Numbered from the stretch's first letter, positions 28,008 to 37,038 are shown. The stretch: 64,000 nt of DNA from VAZQ01 sp963721005 (GCA_963721005.1 CAVRHR010000004.1:248001-312000), one strand, 5' to 3'. The notes: generated by a model from the sequence alone, not told the origin. Made by a program: numbers and translations.

Positions 28008-28472
28008 CTACACCACTTGCGCGACCCGTGCGTCGCGGCGTCCCGCCATGGCGCGGCGCAGGTCGGCGGCGGTGCGGGCGAGCTCGCGGTCGCTGGGCGA
28101 GGGCAGGCCGCGGAACGTCACATTGTCCTCCACGATGTAGCGGCGCGAGGTGATGTCGGTCTCCTCATGGATCGGGACCGCATGGGCGTGCACATGGGCG
28201 ATGTCGCCGCCGGTGAACAGGAAGGCCACGCGCGGCACCCGCAGGGTCTGCTTCATGGCGCGGGCGAGCTGCTGCCCGACCGTCACGATCCCGGCCAGAA
28301 GCTCGGGCGGGGCGTCGTCGAAATAGGCGAAGTGCTGGCGCGGCATGATCTGGGTGTGGCCGGGCCGGATCGGGCCGCGGTCGAGGAATGCGATGAGCCG
28401 CTCGTCCTCGTAGACGATGTGGGCCGCGATCTCGCGTTGGCCGATGCGGCAGAACAGGCATTGCGCGCTCAT
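28008..28472 (-). CDS. HIT-family nucleotide hydrolase/transferase
   Basis: 154 residues from ATG 28472, which overlaps the acetyltransferase stop (ATGA). Begins with the CLFCRIGQREI zinc-like pair and has the histidine triad HVHAHAVPIHEE (about 98-109). The Hint/Fhit group hydrolyses dinucleoside polyphosphates or AMP-lysine-type substrates; the exact reaction is unknown. Longer C-terminus than the minimal HIT fold. Confidence 0.9.
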   Translation of the reverse strand: MSAQCLFCRIGQREIAAHIVYEDERLIAFLDRGPIRPGHTQIMPRQHFAYFDDAPPELLAGIVTVGQQLARAMKQTLRVPRVAFLFTGGDIAHVHAHAVPIHEETDITSRRYIVEDNVTFRGLPSPSDRELARTAADLRRAMAGRRDARVAQVV

Positions 28473-29086
28473 GGCCTCGTCCCCGGTCGGAACGGATCCG
28501 CATTCCCCCAGCTGCGCAGCGACGCCCACAGGCCGCGGTCGAGCCGAAAGCAATCGACCGGCGCCGATGATTTGAGCGCCCGGATGCGCACGAGCGCCAC
28601 GCCGCTCCATTGGAAGCCGCATTTCTCCAGCACCCGGCGCGATGCCGGATTGCTCACCCGGGTGCGGCTCGACAGCCGCTCGCAGTTAAGCTCCCCGAAG
28701 GCGTGGTCGATGAGCGCCCGCGCTGCTTCGGTGGCGTAGCCGCGTCCCCAATGGGCGACGCCGATCCAGTAGCCGAGCTCGGGGTCGCCGGCGCTGGTGG
28801 CCGCGATCCCGCAGCCCCCGATAAGCGTGCCGTCGGCGAGCCCGATCAGGAACGAGGGCTCGGCCGGATTGCGGTTCGCCTGCGCCAGGAAGGCGTGCGC
28901 ATCCGCCACCTCATAGGGATGCGGAATGCGCGCCGTATTCTCGGCGATGCGGCGGTCATTGAGGAGGCGGACGATCGCTTTGGCGTCGGCCGGGCGTGCG
29001 CTGCGCAGCACGAGCCGCTCGGTCGTCATGACCACGGGGCCGGCGTTGCGGGTGGACTCTCGGGCAGCCAATTCCAGCGATGTCAT
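28469..29086 (-). CDS. GNAT acetyltransferase (RimJ/RimL type)
   Basis: 205 residues from ATG 29086, with GGAG 8 bases upstream. Contains TERLVLRSARPADAKAIVRL at the start of the domain, the acetyl-CoA motif HWGRGYATEAARALIDHAF (about 120-138) and VSNPASRRVLEKCGFQWSG, typical of RimJ/RimL enzymes acting on protein N-termini or small molecules. A gene of this family between rpmA and obgE is common in Rhizobiales, so this marks the edge of the ancestral rplU-rpmA-obgE block. Confidence 0.9.
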   Translation of the reverse strand: MTSLELAARESTRNAGPVVMTTERLVLRSARPADAKAIVRLLNDRRIAENTARIPHPYEVADAHAFLAQANRNPAEPSFLIGLADGTLIGGCGIAATSAGDPELGYWIGVAHWGRGYATEAARALIDHAFGELNCERLSSRTRVSNPASRRVLEKCGFQWSGVALVRIRALKSSAPVDCFRLDRGLWASLRSWGNADPFRPGTRP

Positions 29087-29123
29087 CACACGGGCTCCAG
29101 GCTTGCGATCGCGCATCAGGCGC

Positions 29124-29160
29124 AAAAGCGAAAAGGGGAGCCGGTATCCGGTCTCCCCTT
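29124..29160 (-). terminator. Terminator after rpmA
   Basis: Minus-strand hairpin AAGGGGAG / CTCCCCTT (29133-29140 with 29153-29160, loop itself a small palindrome), followed by TTCGCTTTTG. It lies 66 bases after the rpmA stop and would separate rplU-rpmA from the acetyltransferase and HIT genes. Confidence 0.7.
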
Positions 29161-29225
29161 GCATGGAACCCTCGAGGGTCCGCCGGTTCGACTGGATACC
29201 GGCAGACCTCGATATGGTCGGCCGT

Positions 29226-29501
29226 TTATTCGGCGGCAGCCTGCGTCATCACGGGGACTACCGAGACGTAGATGCGGCCTTTGGCTTTGGTGCGGAACTC
29301 GACATGACCGTTCACCAGGGCGAACAGGGTGTGGTCCCGGCCCAAGCCGACATTGCGTCCCGGATGCCACTGGGTGCCGCGCTGGCGCGCCAGGATGTTG
29401 CCGGCCACGACGGCTTCACCGCCGAAAATCTTGAGCCCCAGGCGCTGGCTGTTGGAGTCGCGGCCGTTGCGGGAGGAGCCGCCTGCTTTTTTGTGAGCCA
29501 T
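29226..29501 (-). CDS. rpmA: 50S ribosomal protein L27
   Basis: 91 residues. Starts MAHKKAGGSSRNGRDSNSQR, which has the L27 N-terminal tail that reaches the peptidyl transferase centre, then LGLKIFGGE and GNILARQRGTQWHPG. Normal length. Starts directly with MAHKK, so there is no cleavable extension. Downstream of rplU by 82 bases; followed by a terminator. Confidence 0.98.
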   Translation of the reverse strand: MAHKKAGGSSRNGRDSNSQRLGLKIFGGEAVVAGNILARQRGTQWHPGRNVGLGRDHTLFALVNGHVEFRTKAKGRIYVSVVPVMTQAAAE

Positions 29502-29583
29502 GGTGGTTACCCTGAAGTGTCGTTGTCCTGAAGTCGTTATCCTGGATGTCCGGGCAATCTAGCCCGGATTTGTGTCGAAATCA

Positions 29584-30075
29584 TCACTCGGCGCTGGGCC
29601 TGGCCTTTTGGGCTTTCCGCGATACCGGCTTCTTGGCCGGCTTTTTGGCGGCCTTCGGCTTGGCCTTGCGCTTGGCTGGCGCGGCTTCGGCGTCGACTTC
29701 GGCCGCAACCGGCGCCGGCTTGGCGTAGGCCCTGCGCACGCTCGCCGTCATGGTGGGGGCGGCACCGTCGGTCAGGATCTCGGTGATCCTCACCAGGGTG
29801 AATTCCTGCCGGAAGCCGCGCTTGCGGCGGGAATTCTTCCGCCGGCGCTTCTTGAAGGCGATGATCTTGGGGCCGCGCCCCTGCTCCAGCACTTCGGCCG
29901 CCACCGAGGCGCCGGTGATGGTGGGCTTGCCCAAGGTGACGTTGTCGCCGCCCACCAGCAGAACCTCGCCGAACTGCACGATCTCACCGGGCTCGCCCTT
30001 GAGCCGGTCGACCTTGAGCATGTCTTGGGCGGCCACCCGGTACTGCTTGCCGCCGGTCTTGATGACTGCGAACAT
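29584..30075 (-). CDS. rplU: 50S ribosomal protein L21 with long basic tail
   Basis: 163 residues against about 103 in E. coli. Core L21 at 1-105 (MFAVIKTGGKQYRVAAQDML; FKKRRRKNSRRKRGFRQEFT), then about 55 residues rich in Lys, Ala and Pro (PAKRKAKPKAAKKPAKK). Such extensions occur in related Rhizobiales. ATG 30075 is the conserved start; the open frame continues upstream to 30222 without support. First gene of rplU-rpmA; the 195 bases upstream should hold its promoter. Confidence 0.97.
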   Translation of the reverse strand: MFAVIKTGGKQYRVAAQDMLKVDRLKGEPGEIVQFGEVLLVGGDNVTLGKPTITGASVAAEVLEQGRGPKIIAFKKRRRKNSRRKRGFRQEFTLVRITEILTDGAAPTMTASVRRAYAKPAPVAAEVDAEAAPAKRKAKPKAAKKPAKKPVSRKAQKARPSAE

Positions 30076-30350
30076 CGTTCTCGTCCTCGTGTTCGATCCC
30101 GGCGTTCGGAAATGTCCGGACCGGCTTCTTCCAGTCGGTTGAATGGATTGGGCGACGCCCCAAAGCTTGCTGCCACGGGTTGCCGCGGCGATGCTTATGA
30201 CGGCGCGGGCCCCGACTGTCAAGAAAGCCGGCCCAAAGGAGCATTTTCAGGTGCCACCAGCCGGCGCCGTTGCCTCGCACGATAGGCATAAAAACCCAAT
30301 CTCTGGAAAAAGCAGGGTTGGCCAAAACCGTCCCTCCTGGGCTATCAGAG

Positions 30351-31340
30351 ATGCTTATGACCATTTCAGCCCGAATCCGCTGCCTGTTTGCCGCCCTCAT
30401 CGCCTTGGGGTTGGGCGGGCTCGTGGCCTTCGCACAGGATTATCCGAGCCGGCCGGTCACCATCGTGGTGCCGTTCGCGGCCGGCGGCGGCACCGACATC
30501 CTGGGCCGCATGGTGGCGCAGCAGCTGGAGCAGCGGCTCGGCCGCTCCTTTCTGATCGAGAACAAGCCGGGCGCCGGCAGCACCACCGCGGCCGCATTTG
30601 TGGCCCGGGCCCAACCGGACGGCTACACCCTCCTGATGGCACCCAGCAACACGCTCGCGGTGGCGCTCGCGATCTACAAGAGCATCGCCTACGATCCGGT
30701 CGCCGACTTCGTGCCCTTGGGGCTCATCGCCCAGACCCCATTCATGCTCATCGTCAATCCGGCGCTGCCGGTGCACTCGATGGCGGGTCTGATCCGGCTC
30801 GCCAAGGAGAAGCCGGGCGAGCTCTCGTTCGGCTCCGCCGGGCCCGGCACCCCGCATCATCTCTATGCCGAGCTGTTCAAGAGCATGACCGGCATCGAGA
30901 TGGGCCATGTGCCCTACCGGGGCAGCCTGCCGCTCTTGAACGACGTGGTGGCCGGCCACATTCCCCTGGCCTTCATCGATTTCGGACCCTCGATCGGGAT
31001 GCTGCAGGCCGGCAAGGTGCGCCCGATCGGCATCTCGACCAAGGTGCGGCTGGCGCAATTTCCCGACATCCCGCCGATCGCCGACGCCGTCCCGGGCTTC
31101 GACGCTGCGTCTTGGCAGATGCTGGTGGCGCCTGCCCACACGCCGCGGCCGATCGTCGACAAGCTGCACAGCGCGCTCTTGGGCGCGGTGGCGACGCCGG
31201 AGTTCCGCAACCAGATCATCGCCGGCGGGATGCTGCCCATGGACAATCCCTCGGTCGAGGGGCTGCAGGATTTCGTCAAGTCGGAGATCGTGCGCTGGGG
31301 CGGGATCGTGCGGCGTGCCGGCCTCGCCGGAACCGAGTAA
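30351..31340 (+). CDS. Bug/TctC-family periplasmic solute-binding protein
   Basis: 329 residues from ATG 30351 (ATG 30357 equally possible). Signal peptide (about 1-27, ending AFAQ), then DYPSRPVTIVVPFAAGGGTD, the Bug-family opening with the Gly-rich carboxylate loop, GQxL-like sites GAGSTTAAAFVARAQPDGYT and VPYRGSLPLLNDVVAG. Binds small carboxylates or amides for tripartite tricarboxylate transporters, but no TctA/TctB membrane genes are nearby; orphan Bug proteins are common in this group. Ligand unknown. Confidence 0.9.
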   Translation: MLMTISARIRCLFAALIALGLGGLVAFAQDYPSRPVTIVVPFAAGGGTDILGRMVAQQLEQRLGRSFLIENKPGAGSTTAAAFVARAQPDGYTLLMAPSNTLAVALAIYKSIAYDPVADFVPLGLIAQTPFMLIVNPALPVHSMAGLIRLAKEKPGELSFGSAGPGTPHHLYAELFKSMTGIEMGHVPYRGSLPLLNDVVAGHIPLAFIDFGPSIGMLQAGKVRPIGISTKVRLAQFPDIPPIADAVPGFDAASWQMLVAPAHTPRPIVDKLHSALLGAVATPEFRNQIIAGGMLPMDNPSVEGLQDFVKSEIVRWGGIVRRAGLAGTE

Positions 31341-31361
31341 GCGCTGAGATCGATTCTCCGT

Positions 31362-31464
31362 TGTCATCGTCCGCGAAGGCGGACAACCCAGCAATCACTG
31401 ACGCCTCGACATAAAGACTGGCGTTTGCGACTACTGGATGCTCCGCCTTCGCGGAGCACGACAG
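31362..31464. repeat. Intergenic palindromic repeat (about 100 bp)
   Basis: Inverted 14-bp arms TCCGCGAAGGCGGA / TCCGCCTTCGCGGA at 31370-31383 and 31442-31455, flanked by GTCATCG and ACGACAG. The centre (ACGCCTCGACATAAAGACTG) has no gene. Similar C-G-A-A-G-G-C elements are frequent between genes in Bradyrhizobium-type genomes (from memory). It sits between convergent genes. Confidence 0.75.
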
Positions 31465-31473
31465 GTCTTGCCG

Positions 31474-32058
31474 CTACCGCAGCGGCACCAGCACGTTGAC
31501 CACCAGCATGTCCTGCGGCGCGGTCACCAGGTCGGTCACGTATTCCTCGATCAACAGGTCCTTGGCGTCGAGCCCCTTCTCGTCGAGATAATTGGTGATC
31601 GCCTCGTAGGTCTGGTTCATCTCGTCATAGGAGCCGCGGTGCACGAACTTGAGCACCTTGCCGTCGGGCGACTGGCCGACCGCGATCTCCTTGCCGGGCG
31701 GGGCCTTGGGCGCCTCCGCCAGCGGGACCGCGGCCTTGAAATCGAAGCCGGTATCGTCGGTCGAGGTATAGATCGTCATGGCGGGGCCCGACGCCTTGAG
31801 CCCGGCGCCGTCGAGGTAGGCATTCACCTTCTTGAAGGCCTCGATCAGGACGTCATAGGCCTTGTCCCAGGTTCCCGAGCCCGCCACATACACGATGGTC
31901 TTGGCCGCAAGCTTCACCTCCTGGCCGAACGGATCGATCGATTGGGTCGGCACGCGGGTTTGCGCCAGCGCGGGCTGCGGGCCGGCGAAGCCGGGTATCA
32001 TCGCGGCGATGATCATCGCGGCAATCGCCAGCAACGGTGCGAGACGGCGGCGTGACAT
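31474..32058 (-). CDS. Exported GyrI-like / effector-binding-domain protein
   Basis: 194 residues from ATG 32058, with AGGAG 7 bases upstream. Signal peptide (MIIAAMIPGFAGPQPALAQ). The mature part resembles the GyrI/AraC-effector-binding fold: KTIVYVAGSGTWDKAYDVLI, AMTIYTSTDDTGFDFKAAVP, VLKFVHRGSYDEMNQTYEAI and LDAKDLLIEEYVTD. A secreted member of this fold is less usual than the cytosolic multidrug-binding ones. Ligand unknown. Divergent from dapF. Confidence 0.75.
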   Translation of the reverse strand: MSRRRLAPLLAIAAMIIAAMIPGFAGPQPALAQTRVPTQSIDPFGQEVKLAAKTIVYVAGSGTWDKAYDVLIEAFKKVNAYLDGAGLKASGPAMTIYTSTDDTGFDFKAAVPLAEAPKAPPGKEIAVGQSPDGKVLKFVHRGSYDEMNQTYEAITNYLDEKGLDAKDLLIEEYVTDLVTAPQDMLVVNVLVPLR

Positions 32059-32266
32059 TGCGGTCTCCTTGCATCCCCGGCCCGGTGAGTGCCGGCGTGC
32101 GCGACGCGCGACATCTCGTCTCGCTATAACATGCCGCGCCGCGGCATCGTGCCTGAAATGCATGCAATGATCCCGGTACTGCGTGTCCGGATTGCATGGC
32201 GGCTCTGGTCAATCTGGCGATTTTGTCCATATAAGGCGGTCCGGACCCTTGGATCGACGAGCCCCG

Positions 32267-33148
32267 ATGAGCGCGCTGGCCAACCATGCCTTCGTCAAGA
32301 TGAACGGTCTCGGCAACGAGATCGTGGTGGTCGATCTGCGGGCCGCGCCGGCAACCGCTGTCACGCCGGCCGACGCGCGCGCTGCCGCCCAGCCGGCCGG
32401 CGCGCCTTACGACCAGTTGATGGTCCTGCAGGCGCCACGCACGCCGGGTATCGATGCCTTCGTTCGCATCTACAACAATGACGGCTCGGAGGCGGGCGCC
32501 TGCGGCAACGGCATGCGCTGCGTCGCCGAGCTGTTGTTCCGGGAGACCGGCAAGGGCGCGCTCACATTCGAGACCCGGGCCGGTCTCCTGAACTGCTGGA
32601 AGACCGAGGCGCCCCACGTTTTCACGGTCGACATGGGGGCGCCGCGCTTCGCCTGGAACGAGATACCGCTCGCCGAGGAGTTCCGCGACACCCGGGCGAT
32701 CGAGCTGCAGATCGGCCCGATCGACAAGCCGATCCTGCATTCGCCTTCGGTGGTCAATATGGGCAATCCGCACGCGGTGTTCTGGGTGGATGACGTCGCC
32801 GCCTACGATCTCGGCAAGATCGGCTCGCTGCTCGAGCATCATCCGATCTTTCCCGAGCGCGCCAACATCTCGCTCGCCGCCATCACGGCCCGCGACCATA
32901 TCGTGCTGCGCACCTGGGAGCGCGGCGCTGGCTTGACCAAAGCGTGCGGATCGGCGGCCTGCGCGGCCGCGGTCGCGGCGGCGCGCCTGCGGCGCACCGA
33001 ACGCAAGGTCACGGTCTCGCTGCCGGGCGGCGACCTCGTGATCGAATGGCGCGCCCGCGACGATCATGTGCTGATGACCGGCCCGGTCGAGTACGAATAT
33101 GCCGGTACCTTCGATCCGGCACTGTTCGTTTCCGCCGGTGCGGCCTGA
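32267..33148 (+). CDS. dapF: Diaminopimelate epimerase
   Basis: Interconverts LL- and meso-diaminopimelate for lysine and peptidoglycan. 293 residues. The two catalytic cysteines are visible in EAGACGNGMRCVAE and GLTKACGSAACAA. Start ATG 32267 is before MSALANHAFVKMNGLGNEIV, the conserved N-terminus; in-frame codons back to 32183 are not conserved. Followed 13 bases later by mtaB, an order common in Rhizobiales. Confidence 0.96.
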   Translation: MSALANHAFVKMNGLGNEIVVVDLRAAPATAVTPADARAAAQPAGAPYDQLMVLQAPRTPGIDAFVRIYNNDGSEAGACGNGMRCVAELLFRETGKGALTFETRAGLLNCWKTEAPHVFTVDMGAPRFAWNEIPLAEEFRDTRAIELQIGPIDKPILHSPSVVNMGNPHAVFWVDDVAAYDLGKIGSLLEHHPIFPERANISLAAITARDHIVLRTWERGAGLTKACGSAACAAAVAAARLRRTERKVTVSLPGGDLVIEWRARDDHVLMTGPVEYEYAGTFDPALFVSAGAA

Positions 33149-33161
33149 TGCGGGTCCGCTC

Positions 33162-34445
33162 ATGAACGTCGATCTGGTGACCTTCGGGTGCCGTCTCAAC
33201 GCCTACGAGTCCGAGGTCATCCGCACGCATGCGCTGGCGGCGGGTCTCGCCGACACCATCGTGGTCAATACCTGCGCGGTCACCGCCGAGGCCACCCGGC
33301 AGGCCAAGCAGGCGATCCGCAGGCTCAAGCGCGAGCGCCCGCTCGCCCGCATCGTGGTCACCGGCTGCGCCGCGCAGGTCGAGCCCGCGCGCTTTGCCGA
33401 CATGCCCGAGGTCGATCGCGTGCTCGGCAATGCCGAGAAGCTCGCGCCCGCATCGTGGGGCGACACGCGGACGCTGTTCGCGCGCCATCCGGGCCGGACC
33501 CCGGCGCCGGGGGAGAAGGCGGCGGTCGGCGACATCATGGCGGTGACGCAGACGGCCGCGCCGGCGATCGACGGCTACGAGGGTCGCGCCCGCGCCGTGG
33601 TGCAGGTGCAGAACGGCTGCGACCATCGTTGCACCTTCTGCATCATTCCGTTCGGCCGCGGCAATTCGCGTTCCGTGCCCATGGACGAGACGGTCGATCA
33701 GGTGCGCCGCCTGGTCGCGCGCGGCTATCGCGAGGTGGTGCTCACCGGGGTCGATCTCACCAGCTATGGGGCGGGCCTGCCCGGCGCGCCGCGGCTCGGC
33801 ACCCTGGTGAAGCGGATTCTCGAGCGCGTGCCGGAGCTCGCGCGGCTGCGCCTCTCCTCGATTGATTCGGTCGAGGCCGATCATGATCTCCTCGACGCGC
33901 TCGGCACCGAGCCCCGCATGATGCCGTACTTGCACTTGTCGCTGCAGTCCGGCGACGACGTCATCCTCAAGCGCATGAAGCGGCGGCATCTGCGCGCCGA
34001 CGCGATCGCGTTCTGCGCAAAGGTGCGGCGGCTGCGGCCCGAGGTGGTGTTCGGCGGCGATATCATCGCCGGCTTTCCGACCGAGAGCGACGCCATGTTC
34101 GCCCGCTCGCTCGATCTGGTCGACGAATGCGGGCTCACCCATCTGCACGTCTTCCCGTTCTCGGCGCGGCCCGGCACGCCGGCCGCCCGCATGCCGCCGG
34201 TGGCGCCCGCCGTCGTCACGGAACGTGCCCGGGCGCTGCGCCATAAGGGCGAGGCGGCGCTGTGCCGTCATCTCGACAGCGAGATCGGGGCGCGCCGCCG
34301 TGTCCTCGCCGAGGCCGGCGGCGGCGGCCGCACCGAGCCGTTCACCAAGGTGCGCCTGCCCACCCCGTTGCCGCCCGGTACCATCGTCGACGTCACCATT
34401 GCGGCCCACGACGGGCGGCAGCTGCTGGCGGCGCCGTTACGCTGA
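33162..34445 (+). CDS. mtaB: tRNA (t6A37) methylthiotransferase MtaB
   Basis: Radical SAM methylthiotransferase converting t6A37 to ms2t6A37. 427 residues, UPF0004 + radical SAM + TRAM. N-terminal cluster Cys in VTFGCRLNAYESE, NTCAVTAEA and VTGCAAQVEP; radical SAM motif CDHRCTFCIIPFGRGNSR. It differs from MiaB at 1517-2953 by FGCRLN versus FGCQMN, the usual discriminating block. Its t6A substrate is made by a pathway that includes TsaB (6.0-6.7 kb). Confidence 0.93.
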   Translation: MNVDLVTFGCRLNAYESEVIRTHALAAGLADTIVVNTCAVTAEATRQAKQAIRRLKRERPLARIVVTGCAAQVEPARFADMPEVDRVLGNAEKLAPASWGDTRTLFARHPGRTPAPGEKAAVGDIMAVTQTAAPAIDGYEGRARAVVQVQNGCDHRCTFCIIPFGRGNSRSVPMDETVDQVRRLVARGYREVVLTGVDLTSYGAGLPGAPRLGTLVKRILERVPELARLRLSSIDSVEADHDLLDALGTEPRMMPYLHLSLQSGDDVILKRMKRRHLRADAIAFCAKVRRLRPEVVFGGDIIAGFPTESDAMFARSLDLVDECGLTHLHVFPFSARPGTPAARMPPVAPAVVTERARALRHKGEAALCRHLDSEIGARRRVLAEAGGGGRTEPFTKVRLPTPLPPGTIVDVTIAAHDGRQLLAAPLR

Positions 34446-34503
34446 TCCGTCGCCATGAAATGCGATAGGCTGGAAGTCGACTGCGAATCTCAGGAGGAGC
34501 GCC

Positions 34504-35130
34504 ATGGCGCCAAGCAACGGCCATCTCATCACCACCCCGGACCAGCTCGCGGCGCTCTACGACGCCCCCTCCGACATCTCGATCGCCAAGGAGATCGATC
34601 ACGTCAGCGACCACTACCGCGCCTTCATCGAGGCGGCGCCGTTCTTTGCGCTCGCGACCGGCGGGCCCGAGGGCCTCGATTGCTCGCCGCGCGGCGACGC
34701 GCCGGGCTTCGTGCGGGTGGCGGACCGAAAGACCCTGATGGTGCCGGATCGCCGCGGCAACAACCGCATCGACAGCTTGCGCAACATCGTGCGCGATCCG
34801 CGCGTCGCGCTACTGTTCCTGATCCCCGGCATCGGCGAGACCATCCGGGTGGTGGGCCGCGCCGCGCTCTCGGTCGATCCGGACCTGCTCGCGAGCTTCG
34901 TGGTCCACGGCAAGCCGCCCTGCTGCGTGATCGTGATCGCGGTCGAGCAGGTGTTCTATCAATGCACCAAGGCAATCGTGCGCTCGAAGCTGTGGGATGC
35001 GGCGCGCCACGTGGAGCGCTCGACCCTGCCCACCACCGGCACGATCCTGGCCGCACAAACCGCCGGCCGCCTGGGCGGCGCCGCCCACGACCGCGGCCAG
35101 CTGGAGCGCACCATGGCGAAGCTGTATTGA
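34504..35130 (+). CDS. Pyridoxamine-5'-phosphate-oxidase-fold flavin/heme-binding protein
   Basis: 208 residues with a clear AGGAGG ribosome site. FMN-binding split-barrel fold: FFALATGGPEGLDCSPRGDA, then DRKTLMVPDRRGNNRIDSLR and RVALLFLIPGIGETIRVVGR. This layout matches the MSMEG_1061-type PPOX-like group, often annotated as phosphohydrolase or oxidoreductase without proof. Stop at 35130, just before a palindromic repeat. Function unknown. Confidence 0.85.
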   Translation: MAPSNGHLITTPDQLAALYDAPSDISIAKEIDHVSDHYRAFIEAAPFFALATGGPEGLDCSPRGDAPGFVRVADRKTLMVPDRRGNNRIDSLRNIVRDPRVALLFLIPGIGETIRVVGRAALSVDPDLLASFVVHGKPPCCVIVIAVEQVFYQCTKAIVRSKLWDAARHVERSTLPTTGTILAAQTAGRLGGAAHDRGQLERTMAKLY

Positions 35131-35143
35131 TCAAAGAACCCAC

Positions 35144-35206
35144 GTAGGGGCGCCCCTTGTGGGCGCCCTCGCCAAGGACCAGGGCGGCCACAAGGGCCGC
35201 CCCTAC
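35144..35206. repeat. 63-bp palindromic repeat, GTAGGGGCG family, copy 1
   Basis: Terminal inverted repeats GTAGGGGCG / CGCCCCTAC at 35144-35152 and 35198-35206, with inner pairs GGGCGCCC and GGGCGGCC/GGCCGCCC. A related copy lies at 44696-44769. The right end supplies the TAG stop of the convergent pseudouridine synthase gene. Confidence 0.85.
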
Positions 35207-35931
35207 GCGGACGCCGGCGCTTCCTCTCTCCATCCGCACGCTTCCAGCCGCGCCGCCATGTGGGCCGGCACCGGGGCGGTCACCCGGATCGGGTCGCGCT
35301 TCTTGTAGAGCGGCACCACGATCTCGCGAGCGTGCAGCTGCATAGCGGTCGCGCCCGCGCCCGGCATCCCGGGGCGTGGCGCCGTGCCGTAGATCGGATC
35401 GCCCACGATCGGCCAGCCGATGGCGGCGCAATGTACCCGCAGCTGATGGGTGCGGCCGGTCAGCGGCTCGAGCCCAAGCCACGTTAGATTGGGCCCACCG
35501 GCGGAAGCCGAGCGCCCCAGCACCTTCCATTCGGTCACGGCCGGTTGTCCGTCCGGATCGGGCTTCATCCACCAGCCGCGCGCGATGTCGAGGCGGCCGA
35601 GTGCGAGATCGATGCGGCCGTCATCTTCCGCCGGGCCGCCTTCCACCACCGCCCAATAGGTCTTGCCGATGGCACCTAGCTTGAACAGCCGGCCGAGTTC
35701 GGCCAGCGCCTTGCGGTGGCGGCCGAGCGCCAGGCATCCGGAGGTGTCGCGGTCGAGCCGGTGGGCGAGCGCCGGCGACCGCGGCAGCCCGAAGCGCAGC
35801 GCGTCGAAATGATCCTCCAGGCTCTCGCCGCCCTTGGGGCCCCGATGCACCGCCATGCCGGCCGGCTTGTCGATCACCAGCATCAGGGCGTCGCGGTAGA
35901 GCAGCCGGGCCACCATATCTTCCGGTGTCAT
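35203..35931 (-). CDS. RluA-family RNA pseudouridine synthase
   Basis: 242 residues. Catalytic block ALAHRLDRDTSGCLALGRH with the active-site Asp in HRLDRDTSG; also VIDKPAGMAVHRGPKGG and LEPLTGRTHQLRVHCAAIGW. No S4 domain, so RluA/TruC-like single-domain type; rRNA or tRNA target not predictable. Its last codons (about PASA) and TAG stop lie in or beside the repeat 35144-35206, so the C-terminus may have been changed by that insertion. Convergent with the PPOX-like gene. Confidence 0.9.
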   Translation of the reverse strand: MTPEDMVARLLYRDALMLVIDKPAGMAVHRGPKGGESLEDHFDALRFGLPRSPALAHRLDRDTSGCLALGRHRKALAELGRLFKLGAIGKTYWAVVEGGPAEDDGRIDLALGRLDIARGWWMKPDPDGQPAVTEWKVLGRSASAGGPNLTWLGLEPLTGRTHQLRVHCAAIGWPIVGDPIYGTAPRPGMPGAGATAMQLHAREIVVPLYKKRDPIRVTAPVPAHMAARLEACGWREEAPASA

Positions 35932-36044
35932 GACGAAACCGCTATCACGCCTGCCATCATTCCTTCACGCTCTTTCGTCGGGAGCGTCGGAATGGCGCCG
36001 CGCCGGTTCCCCCCGGCCCCTCCCTGGCACCTGAAAGATCTCCG

Positions 36045-36968
36045 ATGGCAGAGCAGAATTGGTGGCAGCGGCTGAGCGGCGGGCTCAAGCGCACCTCCAC
36101 GGCCATCACCGGGGCCATTTTCGATCTCGCCGCCAAGCGCAAGCTCGATGCCGCCATGCTCGAGGAGATCGAGGAGGTGCTGATCCGCGCCGACCTGGGG
36201 GTCGGGCTCGCGGCCAAGATCGCAGCCGCGATCGGGGAGGGGCGTTACGACAAGATGATCACCGCCGACGAGGTCAAGGCGGTGCTGGCGCAGGAGGTCG
36301 AGAAGGTGCTGCTGCCGGTCGCCAAGCCGCTCCTGATCGGCGGCGCCCCGCCATTCACCATCCTGGTGGTCGGGGTCAACGGTTCCGGCAAGACCACCAC
36401 CATCGGCAAGCTGGCGGCGCGGTTTCATCGTGAAGGCCACAAGGTGGTGCTGGCGGCCGGCGACACCTTCCGGGCCGCCGCCATCGAGCAGCTCGAGATC
36501 TGGGGCAGGCGCGCCCACGCGGGCGTGATCGCGCGGGCGGCGGGCTCCGATGCGGCGAGCCTCGCCTTCGAGGCGTTCGCGATCGCGCGCCGCGAGGGCG
36601 CCGACGTGCTGCTCATCGATACCGCCGGCCGGCTGCAGAACAAGGCGGTGCTGATGGAGGAGCTGCACAAGATGGTGCGGGTGCTCAAGAAGATTGATCC
36701 GGCCGCCCCGCACGCCGTGCTGCTGGTGCTCGATGCCACCGTCGGACAGAACGCCTTGTCGCAGGTCGAGGTGTTTCACAAGATCGCCGGCGTCACCGGG
36801 CTCGCCATGACCAAGCTCGACGGCACCGCGCGCGGCGGCATTCTGGCCGCCATCGCGGCCAAGCACGCGCTGCCGGTGCATTTCATCGGGGTCGGCGAGG
36901 GCATCGACGACCTGGCGCCGTTCGCGGCCGGGGATTTTGCACGCGCCATAGCGGGGATCGAAACCTGA
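36045..36968 (+). CDS. ftsY: Signal recognition particle receptor FtsY
   Basis: SRP GTPase receptor at the inner membrane. 307 residues: NG domain only, with a short N-terminus (MAEQNWWQRLSGGLKRTS) and no long acidic A domain, as in many alphaproteobacteria. G1 GVNGSGKTTTIGKLA, insertion-box DTFRAAAIEQLEIW, G3 DTAGRLQNK, G4 TKLDGTARGG. Followed 70 bases later by yciB/ispZ, a conserved Rhizobiales pair. Confidence 0.96.
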   Translation: MAEQNWWQRLSGGLKRTSTAITGAIFDLAAKRKLDAAMLEEIEEVLIRADLGVGLAAKIAAAIGEGRYDKMITADEVKAVLAQEVEKVLLPVAKPLLIGGAPPFTILVVGVNGSGKTTTIGKLAARFHREGHKVVLAAGDTFRAAAIEQLEIWGRRAHAGVIARAAGSDAASLAFEAFAIARREGADVLLIDTAGRLQNKAVLMEELHKMVRVLKKIDPAAPHAVLLVLDATVGQNALSQVEVFHKIAGVTGLAMTKLDGTARGGILAAIAAKHALPVHFIGVGEGIDDLAPFAAGDFARAIAGIET

Positions 36969-37038
36969 CGCCCGATCCCGATCCCGCTGCGCGCTCGTGA
37001 CCGATGACAAGGCCGCGGGTTCGCGCTAGACCCGCCCC

